64,000 nucleotides of DNA from Posidonia oceanica (taxonomy: Eukaryota; Streptophyta; Magnoliopsida; Alismatales; Posidoniaceae): positions 85,072,001 to 85,136,000 of the forward strand of contig JAZBRS010000020.1 in assembly GCA_037176725.1 (NCBI GenBank), written 5' to 3'. The position numbers and the translations under genes are program-made. This document shows positions 1 to 10,422 of this stretch, in pieces (within the stretch, counting starts at the first letter, position 1; the number at the start of each line of letters is the position of its first letter). The notes under the pieces were generated by a model that saw nothing but the letters and a program-made list of their open reading frames with translations, did no database searches and was not told the origin of the DNA.

Positions 1-49
1 GAAGAAAATAGGCATGTACAGTCACAGTGGTGTTTGAAAACTTGGGTGC

Positions 50-770
50 AACCTAAATAGGCTCTAGGTTTGAAGGCAAGGCCAAGGGAAAACCACATGA
101 AAGTAAAACACAATGGGAGGACCTCTGTGCAATAAAACAAAACAGAGGGCTTTCTTGCAAAAAGGAAACACACATATTCAAAGCTCAGAGGGGTCTAAAA
201 GCAAATAAACCAAGATCAGGGGCTCTTTTACAATTTTTAAAGCGAAAAAGGGAATAAGGATGCTTGCTGTGAGGTCCTAGATGCAATAATCTAAGCCTAA
301 GGTGATATCATGCAATGCAGTATGATAAAAAGGGAAAAAACAAATGAAAATAGACTGTGGAGGACCTAAATGCAAGAGTGAGTAAATGCAAGGGGTTGGA
401 TGCAAAAAGCCAGAAGACCATAGCATGCCAAGGACCAGACAGTAAATAAACAAAAAAAGGGGGACTTTTTATTAATGTTGCATGTAGTTAACTTAGAGAT
501 TAAATGAGGTATTGATTGAAATGGGACTAAGTTGCAAATATAAATAGCACAGGGATTAGGCTGCAAAATGCCCAAACAAGCACATGGTATTTAACATGGC
601 AGTGGACCTAAGTGCAAGAAATTAAAAGATCAGGGGACACACAGCAATATTAACATGATTTCGTTACTAAAATAAACAAGCAAACTATATACAAGCACAG
701 TAAAATGAATAAAGGACCGGCATGCAAATATAAGAAACTAAAGTACTTTTCATTAATGTAAATGAAATAA
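50..770 (-). repeat. Degenerate short repeats with a TTGCA...TAGGTCC word
   Basis: On the plus strand a loose word of the form GGACCTAAATGCAA recurs roughly every 40-80 bases (for example near 117, 268, 362, 390, 530, 555, 607 and 715), each time with GGAC/GGGAC followed by TGCAA. Individual copies are strongly diverged. It lies in the body of the T0 LTR and has no coding potential. Confidence 0.5.
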
Positions 771-779
771 AAACGTAAA

Positions 780-2160
780 CATGCGCTACAGTAACATGCG
801 AGGAATAAACACAGCGCCGGAGGTCTGCGCACGCCGGCGACGTCGCCGGGGAAGAAGCAGAGGTCCGGCGACCTCGGGAGGAGAGCATAGCCAGTGGAAA
901 GCACCGGCGAAGGGCTTGGAAGCAAGAGGGGGTTCAGGCGAACCCCCGGAGAAACAGATCTACCTGTGGTGTCGTCCGGAGTGAGCTGACGACGCGAGGA
1001 TGACTGGCGCTCTGAGACAGAACCGGAGGGAGCTGTTGAAGCGGGCACGGAGCTTGCCGACAGGTCTGGCGTGATCGTGGGATCAAGGCGAAGCTTTCTG
1101 GACGGAGAGGGGATGGTTGTGCTGTGTCGGGTCCGGAGGTGGTTCCGGCACTAGAACCAGTGGGTGTCGAGGGTCGTCCGGAGGCTCTGGAGCACTAGAA
1201 GGGCTAGGAAGGCTTGGGATCGCTCGAGTGAACACTCAGGATGCTGTCTGGATGCTTGGAATGGAGTGTCGTCCTCTGGAACGGGAGGAATTCCTCTGGT
1301 TTTGTTCGAGTCGTTTTTGGGTCCAAGTGAATGTCAGGCCACAGAGGGGATGTGAGGGCAATTGGGGGCTATCGGGCGTGAGGTGGGGAGTGGCTCGAGG
1401 TCTGGGAGGCTGGCAGGGGCTTGAGCAATGAAGTCGTTGCTCAAATCAAAGAAACTGGCAAGCTCTGGGTTGTGGCAGTCTTAGCGGGTGAGGGGCGAGA
1501 CCGGACGGTGGTGACGCGGGCTGGAGGGCTTGCTGTGACCGTTGAGAGAGGAGCTAGGATCGAGGTTGGCCATAGAAGTCACGGGGGCGTCAGGAAGGAG
1601 TTAATGGTGTTTGGACTGAAATGGATGGGTGAGCTGGAGGTGGTCTGAAGTGAGCTGTGGGTTTGCTGGGGGCTTGGGTCCGGTTTGGGGGGAAGCTTGG
1701 GTTCGAGAGGGTGGTCTGGGTTTGGTCTGAGGGAGAGGGGAGGTGTTGGTTTGCTGGGATTCTAGTTTGGGAGAAGAATTGGGTTCTGTTGGGTGAGCTT
1801 GGTTCAGTGGGTGTTGGAGGCCGGTTCTGGGGGTGTTCAAGTGCTGGTGAGGTTGGGTTTTGTAGAGGGGAGAATGTGGTCTGGTCTGGGTTCATGAGGT
1901 AAGGGTTTAGGTGTTGGTTTTACTTGGTTTTCTTGGGTGAGTTTGGGTGTTAAATCTGGTTTTTTGGATCTGAAAGGGTGCCGGTCTGCAGAAGGTTTAG
2001 GTGTTTTGAGGATGGCTTGGTTTTGCTGGTGAGGAGTGGGATCAAGTGGGTTGGATTGGGTTTGGTTCTTGGTTGGATTCAGGTGTTGGTTTTACAGAAG
2101 AGATGAAGGCAGAGAAGGCTGGGCATTCGGGTGCTGATGATTTGTTGGTTTTTTAGAGGG
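780..2160. other. GC/GT-rich, non-coding part of the T0 LTR
   Basis: No gene is supported. The stretch moves from CpG-rich sequence (780-1100) to strongly G/T-biased sequence (1380-2160). Open frames on both strands are proline- or glycine/tryptophan-rich and look like composition artefacts. The T2 LTR has a comparable GC-rich middle at about 26980-27250. Confidence 0.5.
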
Positions 2161-2224
2161 GGATTAGGCGGGAGAGAAGGAGTGAAAAGAGGAAGAAGGA
2201 GGAGGAAATAAGGATGGGGTGGAA

Positions 2225-3480
2225 TGGGCCGGACCGGGCTCTGTAGGAAAAGAAAGAAAAAAAAGAGAAAGAAAGGAAGAAAAGAAGAAAGGGGAAGGTA
2301 AAAGGGAAATAAGAAGAGAATAGAATAAAAATAAAAATAAAAATAAAATAGAAGAGGATGGGAAAATTTTTTTAGGATAGTTGTGTTTTAAGTTAGGACT
2401 TTGATTAAGTTTTTTAATGATTGTTTTTTGATTAGTTAGTTAGGATTAAAGAGTTTTAGTTTTAATTAGGGTTTTCTTCCCTTCAAATTGTTTTTGATTT
2501 TGTTTAATTGTTTGTTAAGTTTTTTCAAATTGTTGTTTAATCATGTTTTTCTTGTTAAATATTTGGGATTTTGATTAGGGTTATTTAAGGATTGTTTTAG
2601 ATTAATTAAGGTGATTTTTAGCTTTTGACTTTAATCTTTTAAGGTTTTGTTTAAGTTTCCTTTTAGATTCGATTTTGATTTTTGCTTGTTAAGTTCTTTT
2701 TTAATATATTTTTTGTTGAGTTTTTTTCTTGTTAGGTTTTTTAATCAAGTGTTTTTAGATTTTGGTTTGTTTTCTTTCCTTTTTAATTAATGTTTTCAAA
2801 TTGTTTCCTTTTAGGATTGTTAAGTTAAGTTTTTCTTTCTTAATTACTTGCCTTAGCATTTTTAATTGTTTCTCTTCTTTTTAGGAATTATTTTTTGGTT
2901 GTTTTTAGTAGGGCTTTTACTTTTGCCTATTTTGATCACATTTTGGTTTTTTCCTTGATTTTGTGGCATTTTCTTTTTGTTTGTATTGCATATTTTAGAT
3001 TGCATTCTTGGTTTTTGGTTTTAGTTGGGTTTGATTAGGTTTTTGTTTTTAATTGTTTGTTTAATGTTTTTAAATTATTTCTTTTAGGATTTTGGTTTGT
3101 TTTTCTTTCGTTTTAGAGTTTTAAAGATTTTTAAGGATTTAGTAGAAGAGAGGAAAGGAGAAGAAAAAGGAAGAAGAAAGAGGAGAAATGAAGGAGTAGA
3201 GAAGAAAGAGAGGAGTTGAAAGAAAATAATTTTTAGAAAATCAAGGAAAATGCTAAAAATAAGATAAAAATACAAATAAGATTCAGAAGTGATAGATGCT
3301 CAAGGTGGGCCCATAGCCAGGCAAGAAGAAGAGGGAGAAGGGAGTGAAAAGAAGGAGGATAATTAGGAGAGAGAGATGAGAGAGAAAAGAATAATCTAGG
3401 AGAGAGAAAAGGATAATTTGGATAAATGAAGGGGTTAGAGGCTTAGGAAAGAGGTGAAATTTGGTGAGTGTGTGGCCTAG
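2225..3480. repeat. Low-complexity purine- and T-rich tract in the T0 LTR
   Basis: Two purine-rich blocks (about 2240-2360 and 3140-3440, runs of GAAA, AAGAA and GAGA) flank a T-rich block with short diverged words of the TTTTAGG/TTAAGTTTT type. No convincing reading frame. Confidence 0.6.
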
Positions 3481-3796
3481 GATCTCTAGTATTGGCCCTA
3501 AGGTTTTGGTTTGGATTTGGGAAGGTTTTGGAAGGGTTTTGACGTGTAGGAAAAGGGTAGTTTTACCTAAGTTTCCTAGGGTTTTGAGGGTGGTTTGGGT
3601 TTGAATATTTGGGGGTTCTTTGGTAGGGTTTAAGGAGGGTTTGGGTTTGGTTTGAAAGTTTGATTTTAGGGAATGATAATGGTTTTGGGATGGGGGAAGG
3701 TTTAGGGTTGAAGGAGGGTGAGCTACCAGACCTCAGCACCAGTTCCAGAGTGCTCCCAGAGGGCTGAGACCCCTTGGTTAAAATGGGGTGTCTACA

Positions 3797-4835
3797 CACG
3801 CTTGAGTAGGACGCTAACTCCGAATCCTGGTGAGTCGATGGTTGCATCATCGGCCAGATTAATTCCAGTTTTCCTACTTACTAAGTTCTCACTTATAGCT
3901 AGGTTGGATGTCTCGGTTTTTTTCTAGGTTTTGTAATTTTTTTTGGTGGTTTGGGTTATGTGATTTTTTTGGTTTTGGGTTATATGATTTTTTGGTTTTT
4001 TGATTATATGATTTTTTTGGTTTTTTTTGGGTTATATGATTTTTTGGATTTTGGATTATATGATTTTTTTTTTGGATTTTTGGGTTATATGATTTTTTTG
4101 GATTTTTGAGTTTTTCTAATGGGGAAAGATGAGTACCTATCTTAAGCATTAGCCTCGGGGTCTGTTTCAATCAAATGAGTGGGCCTTACATTTGTGGACG
4201 TGTCCCTTGGGCCATGCCTGCACCTTTTTAAAGACTTTGGTCCACACACTAGTCCTTACTTGGGTTGCCACTCTCTGGGCCTTTTCGGTCCTTGACAACC
4301 TGGGGTTGCTTACTCCTTGCCTGTTAGTGAGAATAGGACAGGGGAAGTCTCGGGATATAGTGAACTCTCGGTTTTGGCTTAGACCTTGATTCCTGCTTGC
4401 CTTTCTTTAGTCCTTAATGCGTCTTTCTATGGTTTACACTTTTAGATGCATAGGTAGCTTTTGCCATGCTCTTTTCCGCTCTTTGGACAACTCTTTGCTG
4501 ACCTCTTTTAGTTGGACAGTTTCATTTACTATCTCTTTTCGTTTGTTCCTTACTTGGACAGCTTCTTTGCTACCTTCTTTCCTCTCTGTTTGGGCGGTTT
4601 TTGCCGCCGTCTTTTCTTGACGCTTTCTAGGTTGCTTTAGCAAGCAGTTCGTACTCTAAGCCTCTGCTCCGAGCCTACTTTCCCTTACCTTCTCGTGCAG
4701 TGTGTACGTGGAGATAGGACAAGGCATGGTTCCCCCTAGGTGTTCCTCTTCCTATTTGGCTTTGGGAATCTCTCCCTTTTCTGGCTTGGTGTTAGGCCCT
4801 AAGTCTCTTCAATGATATAGACATGCTGATCAAGG
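3797..4835 (-). other. T1 3' untranslated region
   Basis: About 1 kb downstream of integrase with no convincing gene. It ends in an AT-rich tandem array (3940-4110). A basic frame at 4434-4643 on the minus strand has no family signature and is not called. In Tat elements this is the hypervariable region where extra frames and tandem repeats accumulate. Confidence 0.6.
3940..4110 (-). repeat. T-rich tandem repeat with a GGTTATATGATTTTTT word
   Basis: The plus strand shows six copies of a word close to GGTTATATGATTTTTTGG, spaced about 20-35 bases, separated by runs of T with GG. It sits in the 3' untranslated region of T1, the same relative place as the 41-bp array of T4. Confidence 0.75.
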
Positions 4836-6221
4836 CTAGTAACTTTTCAGGTGCATTGCATTCCAAGGGTCAGGAAGATCTGTTCCATTATGGGATAGTC
4901 GATAAGCATTCCCTGGATATGCAACAACCACTATGTAGGGTCTTTCCCAATTTGGCTTTAACTTTCCCTTAGGGTGGGGCTTATTGTAAGGCAACACTTC
5001 TTTAAGCACTAGATCACCAATTTTAAACTTGCGTTCGATTACTTTCTTCTGGTAAGCCTTGGTTAACCTTTGTTGGTAAACACGCGTATGTTCGGCGGCT
5101 GTGAGCTGTTTCTCATCAAGGAGTTCTAAATGAAGGAGTAAAGCTTGCCTCTTTTTTTCGGCAGACATTCTCCTATCAATCTTAACTCTTAATGAGGGGA
5201 TCAGGATCTCGTATGGGACCACTGCTTCCATACCAAAGGCTAAAGCATAGGGGGTTTGACCCGTTGCCGTCCTTATGGTGGTGCGGTATGCCCATAATGC
5301 ATTAACAAGCTTATCTGACCAATCCAATCCTTTAGCGTCTTCTACTGTCTTTTTAATGATTTTGATTAAGGTTTTATTAGTAGCATTTGCTTGACCAATC
5401 CCTTGCGGGTAATACGGGGAAGAGTGGTGTAGAGTGATACCGAATTTCTAGCATAACCACTTGAACTCTTCTGAGATGAAGATTGGTCCGTTGTCTGCTA
5501 CTAAGGCTTTAGGCACCCCGAACCTTGCGATGATATTTCGCTGTACGAATCGGCACAGGGTTGTGGCCTTGATGTTTGCGAATGCCTCTGCTTCTGCCCA
5601 ATTGGTGAAGTATTCCGTTGCCGTTAGGATGAAAGTGTTGCCCTTTCCCTGATGGATAGGTCCCACCACATCGAAGGCCCACATGGAGAAAGGCCATGGT
5701 GTTGATAAAGCGTGAAGCGCTAAAGCCGGAGCATGGATCTTGTTGGCGTGCAGTTGGCAACTCTTGCACCGCTTGACTTTACTTGCGCAGTCGGCTTCCA
5801 TGGTAGGCCAGTAGTACCCCCTTCTGATGATCATTTTAGCCATGAACTGGGAGTTGATGTGGCCCCCGCATACTCCCTCATGCGTTTCCTTGAGAATCTC
5901 AACTGACTCAGGTGCATCCACACATCGGAGTTCGATCCCTAAGGGTGTTCTTCGAAAGAGTGTGTTGGCTCTATTGTAGTACTTTGTAGCCATCCTCCTC
6001 AGTGCTTCTCTGTCCTTGGGAGTTGCATGGGTCGGGAAGGCGCGATCTTGTACATAATTCTGTATGTCATAATACCATGGGTTGCCATCGTCATTTTCTT
6101 CTGTAGCTCCTTGATAACAGACCTCTGTGCATATTAAGTTTTCCTGGTTTAGCTCCTCTCTGAGTTCTTCAAGCCATTCGGTGGCAGACCCCACTGTTGG
6201 AGTGCTGATTCTTCGTACCAT
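4836..6221 (-). pseudogene. T1 integrase
   Basis: The integrase would insert the element cDNA into chromosomes. Minus-strand translation shows the zinc-binding HHCC module (HEGVCGGH then CKSCQ), the catalytic core with FDVVG and VADNG supplying two of the acidic residues, and a C-terminal part with a WAYRTT motif and a GPF/Y-like end (ERPYIVV). There is no chromodomain. Reading is broken by a TAG at 5448-5450 and further stops between 5328 and 5447. The third catalytic residue looks lost: where the family has Glu, the frame reads QANATNK with Asn (around 5380). All pieces are in the same frame, so this is one gene damaged mainly by stops. It ends naturally at 4836. Confidence 0.85.
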
Positions 6222-6242
6222 GATGGATTGCTTGTCTGTCCC

Positions 6243-6778
6243 TTAGCTGAAGGGGAGCGAGGATGCCAATGAGGCCAATGAATCAGCCAAGATGTTGTTA
6301 CTTCTGAGTGCGTGCATGTACACAACCCTGTCAAATTTCTTCAGTAAGGCTTTAGCCAGGTTGCGGTATTCCTGCAGCTTTGGCGAGAGGGTCTTGTATT
6401 TGTTGAGGACTTGTCGTATGACAAGCTGTGAGTCCCCAACCACTTTTAGCCTTCTTGCCCCTAGATCGAGAGCCATTCGGAGCTCTAGAATGAGTGCTTC
6501 GTATTCTGCAATGTTGTTACTCGCTGAGAAGAGTAGTTGGGCTGCAGCGGGGAGAACAATACCCTCCGGAGTGAGGAGTGTTGCCCTATCCCGGCGCCCT
6601 ATGAATTAAGCACTCCATCGAAATGGAGGGTCCATTCTCTGATGAGTGGCACGACACTATTGATTGCTAGTATTTCCTCATCTGGGAAATCTGTTGACAC
6701 TAGCTGATACTCTAACACAGGTAGCCCGGCGAGTTGGTCCGCGATAGCTTGCCCCTTGATCGCCTTCTGAGTGATGAA
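6243..6778 (-). pseudogene. T1 second (archaeal-type) RNase H
   Basis: A second RNase H domain between the retroviral-type RNase H and integrase, diagnostic of Tat elements. Visible motifs in minus-strand order are LHFDG (first catalytic Asp, near 6630), NNIAEYEA (catalytic Glu, near 6520), VVGDSQLV (Asp, near 6435) and NNILADSLA (last Asp, near 6275). The N-terminal part is broken by two TAG codons after LHFDGVLNS, at about 6600; the C-terminal 77 residues are open. Confidence 0.8.
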
Positions 6779-7318
6779 CTATAGGTCAAACTTAGTATGG
6801 ACCATTTGCCATCGTGCTAGCCTTTCGGACAATGCTGGTTTCTTGAACATGTACTTGATGGGGTCCATCTTGGCTAAGTAGCAGACTTTGTGTGCAAGAA
6901 AATAGTGCCTGAGCTTTTGTGAGGCCCATACTAAGGCTAAGCAGTCTCTCGATCTGGGAGTATTTCCTCTCATATTCGATGAACGTTGTACTGAGGTAAT
7001 AAACCGCTTTCTCCTTCCTCCCAGTTTCATCGTGTTGTGCAAGGACAACACCCACCGAGTTATCAGTAACGGCCAAGTAGAGTAGCATTGGCCTCTCGGG
7101 GACTGGAGCAGTTAATACCGGAGGGTTGAGGAGGTAGAGTTTCAACTCATCAAAGGCCTTCTGATAGGTGTGATCCCACTTGAATTCTGCACCCCCTTTT
7201 AAGAGCTCATAGAATGGTCTACACTTTTCCGCATGCTGAGAGATGAATCTTTGGATGAACTATAGCCTCCCTATGAGTCCTCTGAGTTCCTTGATGTTTC
7301 TTGGCGGTGGCATGGCTA
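6779..7318 (-). pseudogene. T1 RT connection and first RNase H
   Basis: This covers the RT tether (LRGLIGRL, near 7280) and the RNase H-like domain that would remove the RNA template. Recognisable blocks are WDHTYQKAFDELK, the GVVLAQHDETGRK block, and YYLSTTFIEYERKYSQIE, followed in another frame by RLCLALVWASQKLRHYFLAH and KYMFKKPALSERLARW. Two frames are needed (7145-6792 and 7051-6779), so at least one small indel lies near 6960. Another frame change separates it from RT at about 7325. Confidence 0.8.
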
Positions 7319-8278
7319 TTATAGCTTTGGCTTGGTGGGATCCACTTCTATGCCCCTTTTGCTTACTATGAAGCCGAGCAGCTTTTCGGCAGTGACCCCA
7401 AAGACACACTTCTTGGGGTTCATTCTGAGATTGTACTGGTCTGCTCTCTGGAGTACTCTTTCTAGTGCTTCAAAGTGTCCCTCTCTTGTTTTTGACTTTA
7501 CTAACAGGTCATCCACATAGCACTCCATGCAATCGTGTATCATGTCGTGAAAGATTGCCATCATAGCCCTCTGATAGGTGGCTCTGGCGTTCTTTAATCC
7601 GAACGGCATCACTACATAGCAGTAGGTCCCCCATGGAGTAGTAAATGAGGTTTTCTCCTGGTCTTCTTCTGCAAGTTTAATCTGGTTGTAATCGGAGAAA
7701 CCGTCCATGAATGAAAGCATCTCATGGCCTACAGTGTTGTCTATGAAGATGTCTATGTGCGGAAGAGGGAAATCGTCTTTTGGGCATGCTTCATTGAGGT
7801 TTTTGTAGTCAATGCACACGCGCACTTTGCCATCTTTCTTCATTACTGGAACTATGTTGGCAATCCACTCTGGATACACCACAACTTTGATGAACTTTGC
7901 CTTGTGTAGCTTGTCTATCTCTTCTTTGACTTTTAGAGCAAGGTTTGGACGTAGACGCCGGAGCTTTTGCTTCGATGTCTTAGCGCCTGGCTTGAGAGGG
8001 AGCCTGTGCTCCACCAGTAGTGAATCAAGCCTGGGCATTTCTCTGTAGGAGAAGGCCAGTACCTTCATATACTTTTTGAGTAGTCTTTCCATTCTGGTCC
8101 GTTCACCTGAGTTGAGGGCAGAGCTTATCCAGACTGGTCTTGGATCATCTTCAGTGCCTAGATTGACTTCCTCCATTTCTTCAGCGGCAGCCTTGGTTTG
8201 CTCATCGTATTTCTTCATCATTTCTTCGAAGATGGCAGGGTCTACCGATTCTTCATCTAGGTCTTCTTCTGTATCCAC
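7319..8278 (-). pseudogene. T1 reverse transcriptase
   Basis: RNA-directed DNA polymerase of a Ty3/gypsy element, 319 residues open in one frame. Motifs in order: CIDYKNLN (about residues 155-162), FMDGFSDYNQI (190-200; families usually have Gly where this has Asp), VMPFGLKNA (223-231) and the catalytic YVDD at 254-257 (genomic 7519-7508), then LGFIVSKRGIEVDP. The acidic N-terminal part (residues 1-50) is linker. The catalytic YVDD is intact, although the frame closes at 7319 before the RNase H block, so no full polyprotein can be made. Confidence 0.9.
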
Positions 8279-8281
8279 CAG

Positions 8282-9363
8282 CTAGAAGACTTCATAGTTT
8301 CCAGTGTTTTTGCCAGTGATATTTGACACTTCTTCGACCAGGAAGATGGCATGCGATGTGGCTAGCTCCTGTGGCAATGCTGTGGTATAGTGACATACTC
8401 TTATAGTTTGGGTAATCGGCTCCCTCCTGTTCCGACCTACACACTTAGTAGAGTGATTAGATACTTTTTGCGAAGACACGATGGCGGTTAGGCCATCCTT
8501 GCCTTGCCCTCGTTTACCTTCCCCACTACTAACTAAACTAGGAAGTAAATTGTTGGAAAGTAAATCATGCGAAAACAAAATGCAGGAATTAAATGCGGGA
8601 AAGAAATTATTCACAAGGGTAGGGGGTTTGCCCCTAGGTTTGCCTCCATGGTGGAGGCGGTTTGCCATTGGGCGTTCAGTCTGTGGCCCCCGGCCCCTTC
8701 TTGCTTAGAGGGGCAAGGCCATAGGTTGCTGAAGAAACGGGTGAGCTTGTAGATGGGGTCGGAGTCCTCTACTTTGGTGTCTTCAGTGGAGGTTCCGGAG
8801 GAGTCGCTTGCTTGGATGTCCGGAGGTTGGGGAGTTTAATTTGTGGCCTTGGTCCCTTCTTACTTCGAGGGACACGGTCGTAGATTGTTGAAGAGGCAGG
8901 TGAGCTCGCAGATAGGGTCGGAGTCCTCTGCTTCAGCGCCTTCAGTGGAGGTTCTGGAGGAATCACTTGCTTGGATGTCCGGAAGCAAAGGAGCTTCTGG
9001 GGATGCGGGGAGAGCAACAGGGACCCCTTCCGTGCAGGAGGTTGATGCTTCTTCCTCAGGCTTCGTCGAAGCGTTGAGGATGGTTGGAACTTCTTCTAGG
9101 CAGGGAGAAGGAGTTAGTGCCGTCTCGGGGTCTGTAAGAGTGCTGAGGATGACGGGCTTAGGGGCTCTTGCAGCTGTTGTTGTTGCTGGGAAGTTGGGAA
9201 CTGTGTCTGACACTCGCTTGTCGTGCAGTTGTAGCCCGACTGACATGAATTGGTTGGCAAGTGACCATGCTAGAGGTTTGCTTGGATCTGGTTGCCCAAG
9301 GTACCCTAGCCCAGTGCGACTGCGCTCCTCAGGTAATTCAAGCGCGTCCCTCATTCCTTGTTC
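8282..9363 (-). pseudogene. T1 polyprotein linker between protease and RT, G-patch-like, with internal duplication
   Basis: The segment links the second protease to RT. Its upstream end, together with the end of the preceding frame, reads GYTPAKGLGC then a stop and ERSRTGLGY, a glycine-rich G-patch-like arrangement common at this place in Tat polyproteins. Downstream is an acidic, Ser/Thr/Pro-rich linker containing a 159-bp (53-codon) imperfect tandem duplication. The minus-strand frame is open from 9354 to 8860; a shorter frame (8668-8282) follows. No enzymatic domain is recognised. Confidence 0.6.
8676..8993. repeat. 159-bp in-frame tandem duplication in the T1 polyprotein linker
   Basis: Two adjacent imperfect copies, about 8676-8834 and 8835-8993. 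The same landmarks recur at 159-base spacing, for example GCTTGCTTGGATGTCCGGA near 8804 and CACTTGCTTGGATGTCCGGA near 8963, and GGGTCGGAGTCCTCT near 8757 and 8916. 159 is a multiple of three, so both copies encode the same residues (IQASDSS...DSDPI). Confidence 0.75.
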
Positions 9364-10413
9364 CTAGCAGCCAAGTCCTTTCGCCGGGGTGTATCCTATC
9401 TTAAGGAGGATCTCCCAAGGCCTTTTCATGTGGTCGGGGTAATTGTATTGATTTATATCAATGCTCTTGAGAGCAAAGACCTTTTTGACATTGTTTATGA
9501 CCTTGGCAGTTGAGTCCCTGATCAATGGTGCTGGCGTGGTAGTCGGGACTGTTACCAAGTGGGCTTCAGCTTCCACTAGCTCGTCTCCCCGTATTTTGAT
9601 GATCTTCCCTTGGTAAGGGAACTTCATGCATTGGTGGAGCGGGGAGGTGACTGCCTTGATCTCTTCGATCCATTGGCACCTTAAGATGAGCCGATACGAG
9701 ATTGGGGCATCGACTATTATCAGTTCTGTTTCCATTTGGAGAGAGCCAATGGTAACTTGGACAGTGATCTTTCCTAAGGCTGCTTTTTTGTTGTTGTCGT
9801 ACCCTGATACAGTTAAGGCTGCTAGGCATAATTGAGATTCTGTTAGCCTAACTAACTACAAGGTTTCTAGGGAGCATACGTTTAAAGTTGCCCCGGTATC
9901 GACAAGCACACCAGAAAGTTTGTAACTGTTTATCACAATTGTAACACTTAAAGGTAAGGTCCACCTCTCAGGAGGAGCTAATTCGGAGTCGGTGAAGATG
10001 ACTGTAGGCTCCATAAACACAGCAGCGGCGACGACGGCCAGAGCTTCAGCGGGCATGTCCTCCGGTATCTAGGCTTTCTTCAATACCTCCATCAGGATAT
10101 CCCGGTGCTTCTCCGAGGCTCTGATTAGCTCGTAGATGGAGATTTTTGCTTGTGTCTTTCTGAGTTGCTTCAGGACGTCGAAGGTGCCTTCTATCCTCCG
10201 GGGTATGTGGAACTCTGGTTGAGGCGGGGAAATGGCTTGTTCTGCTTCAGGCGGAGGCAATGCGACTTGGTTGGAGATCCGCCCAGTTCTTGTGATGGGG
10301 ACCTGCTGAGCCTGGTTGTGTTCTCCCTTGGCATGGTCGGACTTAAGTAGAGATAGAGGTTTCCTAAGGAGAGACTGCCCCTGGTTTATGGGCAGTTGAG
10401 ATGAGCTCAACAA
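9364..10413 (-). pseudogene. T1 second retropepsin-like protease domain with upstream helical block
   Basis: In one minus-strand frame, interrupted only by TAG codons at 10069-10071 and 9856-9858, the order is a Pro-rich linker, the block KISIYELIRASEKHRDILME (near 10155-10096), an acidic strand (VIFTDSELAPPE), the active-site motif LVDTGATLNVCSL (DTG at about 9900-9892), and a C-terminal half with ISYRLILRCQWI where proteases of this family have a Leu-Leu-Gly-Arg-Pro-Trp type motif. This is the canonical Tat protease position. The degenerate flap-side motif and the stop just after the active site suggest it is inactive. Confidence 0.75.
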
Positions 10414-10422
10414 TGCGGGCCT

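Larger units (their letters stand above)
1..3796 (-). mobile_element. T0: partial LTR of a Tat-like Ty3/gypsy element, cut by the window edge
   Basis: Read on the minus strand, the segment begins at 3796 with TGTAGACACCCC, the same LTR start seen at 28294 (T2) and nearly the same as at 47141 (T3). No polypurine tract precedes it on the minus strand, so it is read as a 5' or solo LTR inserted in the 3' untranslated region of T1, not as T1's own 3' LTR; T1's 5' LTR starts differently (TGTAGATATCC). No LTR end followed by a primer-binding site is found down to base 1, so the LTR is at least 3.8 kb or itself contains an insertion. Composition changes along it: GT-rich near the start, purine/AT-rich at 2225-3480, GC-rich at 780-2160, then short degenerate repeats. 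Confidence 0.6.

Noticed and set aside
1590..1902. Proline-rich minus-strand frames and glycine/tryptophan-rich plus-strand frames in the T0 LTR
   Set aside because: They overlap each other on both strands, reflect G/T-biased composition and show no domain.
3786..3796. T0 boundary as the 3' LTR of T1
   Set aside because: T1's 5' LTR begins TGTAGATATCC and shares no further sequence with this LTR, and no polypurine tract lies upstream on the minus strand.
4434..4643. Basic 69-residue minus-strand frame in the T1 3' region
   Set aside because: Short, low-complexity Lys/Glu composition, no start context or homologous motif.
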